A stretch of DNA of 64,000 nt from Theristus sp. LFF4_11 (lineage: Eukaryota > Nematoda > Chromadorea > Monhysterida > Xyalidae): NCBI GenBank assembly GCA_030248135.1, contig JASANC010001905.1:1-64000 (forward strand), read 5' to 3'. Of the stretch, positions 34,092-44,691 are shown in pieces; position 1 is the first letter of the stretch; each line of letters starts with the position of its first letter. The position numbers and the translations under genes were made by a program. Below the pieces are notes generated by a model. That model was not told the DNA's origin. It was given only the letters and a program-made list of their open reading frames with translations, and made no database searches.

Positions 34092-36064
34092 AAAAAGCGC
34101 AATGTTGCGTTCGAAATTTTCCGGCCAGGAGAAAAAAGAAACTGTCTCGTACATTTTTGAGAAAAGCTCTGAATTGATGAAGTGATCGAAAAAGGGACTG
34201 CAGAACTTTTTTCATTGTTTTGTGTGTGTTTTATTGACACTGTGATAATGCCAAAAAAGGATGAAACGTTATTTGATGTGTTTGAGTGCCTTTGTTGATG
34301 TGCCATTTTTGTGAAGTTTGTTCATTAGAGCCTGCGAGAGAATACACAGCACAGACGCGAATCGGTGCTGTTGGAATAACGTCATTGCTAACTCACAGGT
34401 TTTAATTAACCAACTTTACAATTTTTGGAATGACCTTTTTTCAGCGCTGCCTATTTTGTTTTCTTTCTGGAACCAAAAAGAACTGCCAGTTTACGTTTGT
34501 TATATTCAGAACCAACAGTCAGCATTTTTTAGTTGGTCGACGGAACCATTTCAACCTTTATTTTGTTTCCAGTTTTCCTGTCGTGTTTGTTCGAGATTTA
34601 GACGCATTTAATTTTTTTTGCCTTTTCAATCTGAACTTTTGAACTCTGAATTTCAAGTTTATCAATGTGCATTTATTCATATGTTCATTTAATCATACTT
34701 TCACGTTTGCCAACAGAACGGTGCTAGCAGTGTACAGCTTGTGAATGTGGTATAATTTCAATAGTTTTCCATAGGAAAAATTGTGGTTTACGTTTGCATT
34801 ATGAAGTAATTCGTAGGTTCTTTTGTGCCAGAACTGAATAAAATGTACTGAATATGAAGTATTGATGGGTAGATTTCTTTCTCTACCTCACCCCGTATCC
34901 TTTTAAACTTTCCCCGGGTTCCTTGAATGACCGCTGTGCGAGTACGACAGACTGGTCTCAAAAACATTTTTTCCCAAAAGCTGAAAAATTTATCTGTACC
35001 CTTTTCACACAAAAAAAGTTATTCTGCAAAGAACGGAAATCGATTAGCGGAAATGGAAAATCATCAGAAGTGGAACAACCGTTACGGCAAGCCGCACACA
35101 TTTCAAGGCATTTCAGCAAAACTGATAGATACGCGCACTGTTTGTGCAACAGTTTTACGAGTGTAGCGGGACCAAAAATACGTTGCAAAAATTGTTTGAA
35201 ATATCTTGATCAAATAACAACGTCACATCGGCTAACATGCGTGAACTGCAATTTTAATTCGATTAAAATTTACCGGGGAATCATTGGTTTCTCATTTTCA
35301 TCACTTGATTTCCGCAAAACTTCTTTTCTCATCAAGGACATAACGCTAGACACTATTGGAAGTGGAGTTTTGCTTCACTTTATTGCTGGTTTTAATTTCG
35401 ACTTCAACACGACATGATGCAAATTGACGAAAACGCTCAATATTTGATTATATACAAATTTGATAACATCAAATTCATCAAAACAATGAATGTCATTGAT
35501 TGAAGAAAAAAAGAAAACAAAAAGGTTTATTTTTGCTTCTTACATCACTGTTTTATCACAACAGCACGACACAACTGCACAGAACGATATCACCATTAAA
35601 AAGCACGAGCAACACGGGTCCACAAAAAAAACCCAAAAAATAATCCACAAAACACGTTAAAATTGTTGGAAGTAAACTGTAAACAAAGTAAACCGATGTA
35701 ACGGGAGTTTCATGCATGAAACTTCCAATAATAAAACATCATTTTCAAAAAGGTGGAAATAATGTTAAAAGGATGGAGAACTGAGAAGAGCCTTCCGTTC
35801 CTACCGCTGTTGTTGTTAGAAACATCTTTCTTTCTTTTAATCATAAAAATGGCACTGAGAAACCGGAAGTATGGCATCAACAAAGTGATGTTGTTTGTGC
35901 AGCTACGATGAAGCGTTCTTCTCAGTGGAATTCATATAGCACACAGAATTATCAAACAAAAAAACCACAACGAAAAACACACGCCATATAATATGTAAAA
36001 TGCTAAACTCTTACTGCAATCATATCAAATAATCAGCAACAATCAGCAACAATCAGCAACAACA
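34092..36064. other. Convergent spacer between collagen IV and the coiled-coil gene
   Basis: No coding exon recognised. An AATAAA at 34837-34842 is a candidate collagen poly(A) signal, about 750 bp after the stop. A reverse-strand AATAAA at 35526-35531 is a candidate for the convergent gene. The rest is AT-rich. Confidence 0.5.
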
Positions 36065-38148
36065 TCAGTACGGCCCATAGGCGCTGGTCTTGCGCTGATG
36101 ATCGATTCTGCCGAGCATTGAGGCCACCTGGGAATGGAACTCTTCGTCCTCCGCTTGACTGCTTTGGAGACGCTGCAAAAAAACATTATAAACGTTATAC
36201 AGAATGGTCCATTGGTATTGATTGCAACGAGTTTCTGACTATACGTTCCCGTAAGTCAGTACACCGTCTCTAAGGACCCGCTCGCACAGCCACTCTGTAA
36301 TGGGTGAATCTTTTCAAAGTTAAAAAATGACAGATTCACTGGTGTTCATTTTGTGTCAATAGCGATTTGGAACACCAATGGTCAGCCGCGTTTTGTTTAT
36401 CGATGCTGCGTCCATTGTATTTGATGCATTATGATTATTTCGATTTTTTACACCCTCTCTTCTGTTTCTTTTTTGCGGTTCTGTTTTTCGCGCCACATTT
36501 GTTTTCAAAAAAGTTTGTTGGCCGCTAGCACTGCCGTATGTGTGCGCAAGTGTAAACACACAACCACAACACAACAAAACACGCGTCAAAAGTAATCATG
36601 TGAAAGACCTTCACAGGTTCACCACACATTTTTTCTGAAAAACTAAAGTAGACGAGCTTTACACTCACTGCATGAACAGACTATAAATTTTGTCCGGTGC
36701 CCAGAAATCAATGTTCACAACACATTCCATTTTTACGTTTTTTGTTACGTTACCGCGTCACGTTTTTTTGTCCGTTTTAATGACAATCAATCCTAGTCGT
36801 GTAAAACCGGTCTGTTCGTGTGCGGTTTTTTTTGAATAAACGTGTCCAACTAACGTGAGAAAAATTACATCGGTGTAATTATGGTAGGCATGGGTGAACA
36901 AGAGCAGATTGAAAAATATTGTAGTCTTCGACTGTGCAAAGCTACAGATGTTTTATAATTTTTAAATCGAGTGAAGAGTGCTGAAATTTGAACGGCTGTA
37001 TCCACAAGAAACAGAGAATACAAAATTCCGTACAAATGTAAACACACACTCGCGCCGATTCAATTGCAGAAACACGCGTGCAGAGGAATTTTCAGCGCCA
37101 AAAATGCTTGACGCACAAAACCTAAAGTGTAAAAAAACTTTTGCCGTTATTGTTGCATCCGAAAGCGTTCTGCGTTCTGCATCTGGCCTGTGCGTTTCCA
37201 CACACCGGTTTCTGCATCTGCACCATTGCTATCGAAGAACATCAGCGTCTCGCACCATCTGCAGTGTTCTTACAGTCAAAAAACAAAACAAAAAAGGGTC
37301 AGACCTGTTGAAAAGACTCGCGTCGCTTCATTCGATCCTGCCTCTGTCGCTCCAGCTCCTCCTGCAGCTTCAGGTGGTTGTCCTCGATGCGCTTCTCGAC
37401 CTTGCCCATGTAGTCGTTCAAGTGGTCGAGCTGGTTGTCGAGACGTCGAATCTCTGGACGGAAAAAATTATTCGAACGTTTCGAAACGAACGAACGAAAG
37501 AAATTAGGCGGTTTATGTTTTAGCCTCCGCTAAACCGATAATTCATGGTGTCGTCGCAGCAAACACCGTCGAGGTTAGGGCGCCCATCGAGCTTTGTCTG
37601 TGGTTAAGTGCCCATAAAGCCCCTAGTATACGTGTATAAAACAAAATCACTAAATCGCAGACATTCCACCCTCGTGGCCTGGTGGTAGTGCGTTAGACGT
37701 CTGTGCGCTCGTCGGATCGAGCCCCGCCGAGGATGTTTAGGCACTTAATGACAGAGAAAACTCGATGGGCACCCTGCTCAATGGGTGTTCTGTACGCTTC
37801 TCTGGGTTAGCCCTGGCTAAACACATCGCCTAAAATCCGCAACAAAACAACAACACAATTCCAAACAACCGACAACCCCGCCGTCGCACCTTCCAAGTCC
37901 TGCTCGGTGCCGCTTTCGTGCAGCGCCCCGATGCCCCTGACGATCGCCTGGTGTGCCTGCACGCTGCTCTCATCGCCGACGACGCCCCGAAGTCGCACCA
38001 ACGCCTGCTCCCGTTCGTCGTCGTCGTCGCCGTTTCGTGAATGCGATCCGTTTTGCGTCACCGCGGACTCGCCGTTGCTCTCCAAGTTCGTCTTGTCCTG
38101 TAGCGTTTTCGGTGACTCCTTCGGTTGATCGGCGCTTTTCGAAGCCAT
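36065..38148 (-). CDS. Small coiled-coil protein, possibly bublin/UPF0184-like (171 aa)
   Basis: Three phase-consistent exons on the minus strand: 38148-37890, 37453-37305 and 36172-36065 (stop TGA). The start is the ATG at 38148. The N-terminal 50 residues are hydrophilic and Ser/Asn-rich with a DDDDE run. Exon 2 encodes a highly charged heptad helix, from IRRLDNQLDHLNDYMGKVEK to RQRQDRMKRRESFQQ, with no signal peptide or membrane segment. The C-terminus is SMLGRIDHQRKTSAYGPY. Spacing of Leu, Asp-His-Leu and the following Glu/Arg-rich helix loosely resembles the bublin (BBLN/C9orf16, UPF0184) coiled coil, but the match is weak and comes from memory. SINE copies lie in its first intron (37454-37889). 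Confidence 0.65.
37545..37625 (-). mobile_element. Partial family 2 SINE, antisense, in coiled-coil gene intron 1
   Basis: The reverse complement reads GGCACTTAACCACAGACAAA, then GCTCGATGGGCGCCCTAAC, matching the body of the SINEs at 19575 and 37671. The tRNA-like head is missing. It lies back to back with the complete copy. Confidence 0.65.
37671..37860 (+). mobile_element. tRNA-derived SINE (family 2), coiled-coil gene intron 1
   Basis: Head GTGGCCTGGTGGTAGTGCGT and B-box-like GGATCGAGCCCCGCCGAGG, then body GGCACTTAATGACAGAGAAA, CTCGATGGGCACCC and TCTGGGTTAGCCC, ending in an A/C-rich CAACAAAACAACAACAC tail. It is close to 19575-19766. Confidence 0.85.
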
Positions 38149-40640
38149 TTTTTGTGGAGTGTTTTTCAAGCAATGGAAAAGTTTGATAATGAAGTTTGAA
38201 GTTATTTTATTTTCCGGAAGGCGTCGTCGGTAATTCTCTCGTCAGCCGTTTATTTATGATCTTCTCATGTGTGGTTGTAAATATTTCGATTGGTTATTAA
38301 TTTTATCGCGTTTGATAATTCTGAAAATCGCAAAAAAGTATCCGAGTATATTGAGCTGTCAAGAAATTATCCGTCATAAAATTATCACATGAAAAATTAA
38401 ATTCAGAATACAACTTGGCAGGTCAGCAATAATTCGTGGCGTTTCGATATATCAAGAAAAATGTTTATGGCCTCCGCAAAACTGGCGCAAATCAAACACA
38501 GGAACGAAACACGATAACACTGGTGGTTTCGTAATGTGAAAGGACGGAATACAAAACGCAATTTTCATCGATATCTAACTGCATTGCACTTGAAAACTTT
38601 GGATGAGACAAATAAAACACACGTTGAAAGCGATGAATAAATATTGGACAAGCGACTGCATGAATGAAAATGTTCGAAGGTGAAAACAAACTGTTTTAAA
38701 ACGAAGCTTTGCAAACAGAGACAAATAAATTGAAAGGTGTGTGTGTGTGCATTTTTATGAACATCAGTTTGAAACAGAATCATCCTGTGAATCTAGTTTT
38801 AAAAGCGAAATTCGTCCAACCACTTTAAAAAACTGTCGATGCTCACCACAAAAGCAATCGATCGATCAGAAAAAAGGAACAAGCAAATGAATGATTGCTA
38901 AAAGTGCAATTTTGTGATGGCAAAAACTAAACCTGAAATTGCATTATTTTGTAGGCGAAGTAACAAAACTATTGACAAATTTACACAACAAAATGCACAA
39001 GTACAATTTCTGGTTGCAAAAAAAAAACAAATAACCAAAAAACAGAAAACAGGACAACATGCACTTTCTTCAGTTTCTACAAAGTCAGAAGTTTTGCTTG
39101 AATTTTAAAAGGAAAAATACTTCTGCGCGTTTTCTATTTGCGTGTGTTGTAGCGATAATCCGAAAGATGAAAGATGCATTAGTGATCAAATTTTTTGACT
39201 GTACGTGGCGTGATGGAAAAAAAGTAATAACATATTGAGAGAAAACGCTGAAAACCCGAGAAACGTACAAATATAAAGCAGAAAGGTGCACTCGCGTGTG
39301 TCAGAGCAAAAAAATGCAAGAAAGTACAGGGCGCGTGCGAGCTCACAGTCTCACGCAATAGCAAAGATTAAATTTCAAGGTTTCCTGGTTTTCAGACTTT
39401 CTTACGGTGTTCTGTTTACTTGAGAAGAGGTGGATTTTATTGCAAAAAATACATGCATACGGTCAACCAAAGCCGCAAAAATGGACATCAACAAAGTAAC
39501 CTCAAGGTTGCATTGCAATATTTTACAACACCAATCAAGCAGAACAACACGAAAGTTCAATATTTCATTTCATTTCACAGTTGAAATAACGGAACAGAAG
39601 TTTTATTGATAAATAAAAGGTAAAATTTGGTAAAACAAACAAATGGGCAAATAAAGAACGGGGCTGTTGAGAAATCCTGTCATACAGGAAAGAGGGGAGA
39701 GCGTTTTTTGATGAGTGGGAGGGAAACCACGAAAAAGTAAAGACACAGAAATGACCAAACAAAGTCTTAGAATGGAAGGTATGCACAATACACCGTTAAT
39801 TTATGGGTATTTTTGGTCAGACCCATGACCACTTTATGCAGATTGTGCATTTTTCTTTAAAACGCGCGTTGTTTTTCAAAATATGCAATGCAGCAAAAAA
39901 GCGGATGAGTCAGCGTTTTTTTTTCGGTAGCACAGTCGCAAGAAACCGCGTTTCAAAAACTGTAAACAAGAAATACCGAAAACGATTACATTACAGCACA
40001 GTGCGAACGTCAGCGTGTCCAAACAAGAAGTTCTGACTCAACCAAAAACATTGAAGACAAAAACGACAGAAACAAACACCTTTTTTACGTTTTTCATTTT
40101 TCAAACTTGCAGGTGTGCGAAGACAAATCAAAGAACTAAAATTCAAACCCTATGTGTAGAAAAAAACAGAAAAAATTATAATCGCATTTGGCGATGGAGA
40201 AAAGCGGTTGATCGACCTGCTGAATACAGGGTGATGGAAAAAGACGTGAAACAACTGATGAAGTTGTCAAAACTGCCAAATTTCTTAGTTAAAAAACGCG
40301 AGTTGCATATGATGACTGATTGAAATGATTTTAAACAGACATAAAATAAACAAATATCAAACCTGAAATTCAAGACGGAGCCATTGACTGGCTTGTTTCA
40401 GTCAAACGCGTACACTGTTGACTTAGGTACACCAAGAAACCGAAACTCTGTGGCAAAAAACCGAATCAAAAGCATATCACCGTGCTGCTTGATTTGTTGC
40501 GTGACGTGTCTACCAAAAATTGTTGTGACTTTTTGTCGGACGAAACCAGAATTTCACAACAACAAAAAATGCGTGCGTGGCGCAGAATTTTTCGCACCAC
40601 TGGGTGTCGCAATGCTTTAAAATTGGACTTACACAAAAAA
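38149..40640. other. Spacer, upstream of the coiled-coil gene
   Basis: AT-rich, with no recognised exon or named repeat. It should contain the promoter of the minus-strand coiled-coil gene near 38150-38400. Several short open frames look like chance. Confidence 0.4.
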
Positions 40641-40783
40641 TACCGTATTACCTCTATTAAACCCCCCCAAAATTAAACCCCCCCCAAAAAAATAAACCCC
40701 CACCTCCTCGACAAGTTTCCAAATAATCCCCCCCCAAAAATAATCCCCCATGGGGGATTATTGAAACCTGTTTGAAACACATA

Positions 40784-41047
40784 CAGCATGGCCGAATAAA
40801 TGAGGCAGTCCATCAAGGCGGGATTAGTCGCTGACTAGGAGTTGTCTTTTTCAAAAATGCCAACATAATTTCCAATCATGTGTGCAAGGGAGAAAGAATG
40901 AACAGAATAATACGGATAATCCATTAGTTTAAAAAAACGCGTCAAATTTGGCATACAATTTGGTTTCTGAACTTCTTTTTCTTTCATTCAAAATTCGCGC
41001 GCTCCTTGCACCCTGAAAAAAGCTGCCATGTTTAATCGGCTATACTG
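40784..41047. mobile_element. MITE family D, copy 1 (264 bp), nested in 40641-41591
   Basis: Termini CAGCATGGCCGAATAAATGA and CATGTTTAATCGGCTATACTG are imperfect inverted repeats flanked by TA. It differs from copy 2 (51936-52199) at only about two positions by eye. No coding capacity. Confidence 0.9.
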
Positions 41048-41128
41048 TACCAGCGAATTCAGTGGCTGGTTGCAGTGAAAATGATGAAATTGTGCTACCA
41101 AAGGCCCCAAATGGATGAGTTAATGGTA

Positions 41129-41361
41129 TTGTGGATTTATACAAACGTGTCCGGACTAACGTGACGTCATTTTATTTAAAAACGCCCGTTTGTCAAAGTA
41201 CAGGCACTAAAATTTTAGTTTGGTGTGACTGATTCGACATTCACCATTTGTTTGCGGGAAGAAATCGGCTAAACGGATAGTCTGGTTTGCTGTGAACGAC
41301 AAGCGCATGTTAGGCGACACATGACGTCATTTCAGTGGGACACGTTTAAAAAAATAGGCCA
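41129..41361. mobile_element. MITE family F, short copy (233 bp), nested in 40641-41591
   Basis: Ends TTGTGGATTTATACAAACGT and ACGTTTAAAAAAATAGGCCA, with TGACGTCA-type motifs in both arms, flanked by TA. The interior matches both flanks of the longer copy at 25378-25828. Confidence 0.85.
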
Positions 41362-41591
41362 TAATTTCATTACAAAAGGCTGTTGTAAAAGGAAATTTCT
41401 ATGTAGAGTAGAAGTTTCTGCGACTTCCTTCCTGCCATGGAAGGTATTTTTGCCATTTTGCCCACTCCTAAAAATGGTTTCCAAATAAACCCCCCCCCAA
41501 AAAATAAAGCCCCCCCTAAAAATAAACCCCCACCCCCAGAAGTCGCTGAAGAAATAAACCCCCATGGGGGTTTATTAGAGGTAATACGGTA

Positions 41592-44500
41592 TGAATATTA
41601 TTGAAATCATACAAATAAATAAATATACGTAAGCGTGAAATCCCGTGAATAAAACTTTTTGAGCATCAAAAACTCTAGGTATTTTTCTTGTTGCTTTGCA
41701 ACCAATTTTTTACAGAAATGTCAGAATAAATTTCAAAGGGGGTTTCTGAAAAGTACACAAGCACGAACGGTAAACATTTTGGTGTGGGAAAATAAAATTT
41801 TAAAAAAGGTTTCAGCCGTTTTAAAAAATTATTTATATCTTTTACTGTTAAATTTTGGGGCACAAACGCAAACATACTGTCATAAAAACAATGAAAATGA
41901 GTTCAAAATAGTTTTTTTCAGGTACATCTCGTGAGAAATAAAATAAAATAAATGATCAACAGCTAAAAGTTCAAACGTACCTGAACAGAGACACAGAACA
42001 GAAACGTGTTCAGCAAAATATAATTTTCAAGAAACCGCTGTCAAAAACGTGTGGAACAAAATTGACTATTACAAAACTCGTCCTGAGCAATAAAAATTTC
42101 GTTTAAGATTGAAAAATACCACCGCCACATGAATGTTGTCAACGTTATTTGCAGTGACAGTAAAAAAGAATAGATAAAATCAGAAAAAAACTAGAACTGG
42201 ACCTGGTTGGGTGGGGAAAAGGTTTGTGTAATTGAATTTATTTGTGCAGAATTCCTGAATGGTCACGATTGTAGACAGGTGATTGGTCGTACAAATGCAC
42301 GGTGAAATACTTCAGCCAATCAGCGTGTGACAGAGTTGAACACGTTTTTCCAATGAATGTTCGCTATTTCAACCAAGTGAAAAAACAAAAAAAGTCAACC
42401 ACAAGAAAACACAGCTCCCAACATGAATATCGTGTTGCGAATGAAGCGTCAGACAAAAAAAAACAGGCAATTTGGTTGAGAAACACAGGATTTTTTAGAA
42501 AACGCTTTCACGTTCAGAATGCATTTCCAGCTGCGCGCGGCTGCAAATTGCTTTCACGCTCAGAAAAAATGTTTCACTAATATTATCTTTCATTTTGGTC
42601 CCGGTTCTCTATGCCTTTGCACACAGGGATAGGAAAAACGTTTCAAGAATCCGCGGGAATTCAAAATTGGGTTACGGTAGCTGACGAAAGACGTCGGATG
42701 ACGTCATGCGTCTGGTTTGGTGTCCGGCTTTTCCCCAACGCGTGAAACTTTTGTGCACGCGGTCTTCCTGTAACGATAATATCTGAAACGCTTTTTGGCT
42801 GCAAATGTTCTGGGTCTGGTTGTGCTACTGCGAACATGAGGCTGACTGGACAGTTATCGATTTTTCATGTTGCACTGCACGCAAAGCATGACTAAAAGAG
42901 GTGAAGAAAAAGCACGATTATAAAAAAGCACGATGTTTCCGAATGAGATAGTGCGAAGTTTTCTGAAATACCTCAAGCGCGCTTCGACCCACGTCCCTCA
43001 AGGGACGTAACTTTGTTGTTGCTGATTGATTGACGGTTTATTGTAAAAAATAGCGTGTCATCTCAGCAAAAAACGAGTCGTGTGACGAAGATACGCCGTT
43101 AGTTTTTTCTGGCGTCACTGATAAAAGAGTTAGCAGGCTCAGTTTTCAAAAAAAAACGTTAATTTTGCCGTTTTTCTGTTACACCTCTCAATTGGCTACT
43201 ATTTGTACTGGATGGAAGTTGCAGCCAATCAGCTAATCGTACGCTTTGAATCTTTTGATGCGAAACTTTTGCATCACAATTTGTAGGTTGTGAATATTGA
43301 AAAACAATGATACCTGGTGGGATTTTATTTGTGCTAGTGTGTATCTGTGTGTGCTAAAACGTATTTTGTCTTCTTTATCAGTCAATTTTATCGTACTTTT
43401 GAAACTGTTAACGTTAGCTACAGACGTAAATAAAATTGGTAACCGGAGTAAACATTGCGCTCTGCGAAGTATACCGTAAAATCGTTACGTGACGCTTTAT
43501 AGGGGGGTTTTGGTTTGCTGAAAAGATTAGTTTTTTGTTCATCAAGCAAACAGTAGCGTTTCAACTTTTTTAAGGCACCACACCACCGTCGTGCCAGTCG
43601 CATTTCGCAATTTCATTCTGCAAAAACCGCACACTCTGGCGATATGGAGCATTTTTTGCGTGCAAAATGGTGTGACACAACTAAACGATACAACAAAACG
43701 AAACCGTCAATTCGCAGAAATAAGGCAATTCAGTATGCACATTGTACAATGGAATGTAAGAAAAAACATTAAAACTAGAAAAACAAAGAAGTTCAAAAAG
43801 GATAATTTGGCAGGAAACTTGACATCGGAAATGGGTGGAAATTGGGTTGAACCAAAAGCAAAAATTCGGTTTGGTGGTTGGTTGGTAAACTCTTGAGCAC
43901 TCTAAGGTGTCCGAACCAGTGTCTGGTGTTTTGTCCGGCCTTGGTGAACCGCGCGGTGTCGTGTCACGAAAATAAAAGTGGCTCAAAACGCCAAGTGTGG
44001 TGGGGCCACTTTCATTTCCGGAACAAGACACTGGACAGGACACCACGCGGACACACACCATTGCTTGAGAATGCACTCATCACGCTAAAAAAACGGTTGA
44101 CAACTTCTTTGCCAAAACAACAATTTATTGTGGTGAAAAAGGACTGAGCGATGTATCACCCACGCTCACTGCATGTCGTGGCGAGTCCCCATGACGATCA
44201 GCGGTTAGCAAAGGTACGCCGCTCAGTCGCTTTTTTCACCAAGGAAAACTTTAGAAAATTCATCAAGATATCAGAAAACGATTCAAAAATACAAAATACA
44301 TACATCAGTTGGAATATCAAAGGACCACGGAGCAGATTTTCTGACAAGCGCCAAGTTAAAAATTATTAACCGTTATAACCCGTTAACACCGAAATTTGCT
44401 AATCAGTACCTGAAGATCAATATATTGCACCTGGACAACACGCTAAAAATTTACCAAAAAACGCACGTATGGATTTTTAATGTAAATATTCGTGCCTTAC

Positions 44501-44691
44501 TGCTGAGTATGATCATTAAGAAAATGGTTCAAATGGAACAGGAAAAAAGCGGTGTACCACGTTATTTAGCGTTGGCACGAAAATAGCTACATATGGCATG
44601 AGTAATGGCACGCGTTTAGACACCCGTTTTGGCAAGCGTTTTGGAGCGTTTTTAGCATGAAGTTGTTGTTAACTGAGCGATTCAGTGTTGG
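41592..44691. other. Spacer downstream of trehalase
   Basis: No coding exon recognised. An inverted-repeat element lies at 43907-44053. A reverse-strand AATAAA at 44124-44129 is a possible trehalase poly(A) signal, about 570 bp from the stop. The rest is AT-rich without a clear signal. Confidence 0.4.
43907..44053. mobile_element. Palindromic MITE-like element, family H
   Basis: The left end GTGTCCGAACCAGTGTCTGG and the right end CACTGGACAGGACACCACGC, followed by GGACAC, form an interrupted inverted repeat. Related GTCCGG/GTGTCCTG blocks occur at 50539-50685. Confidence 0.5.

Larger units (their letters stand above)
40641..41591. mobile_element. Composite element: family E MITE with two nested MITE insertions
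   Basis: Outer inverted termini TACCGTATTACCTCTATTAA and TTATTAGAGGTAATACGGTA are followed inward by C-rich/G-rich blocks (CCCCCATGGGGG). The unfilled relative at 52602-53070 shows the pre-insertion sequence. Family D (40784-41047) and family F (41129-41361) are each inserted at a TA that is duplicated at the junctions. Confidence 0.85.
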
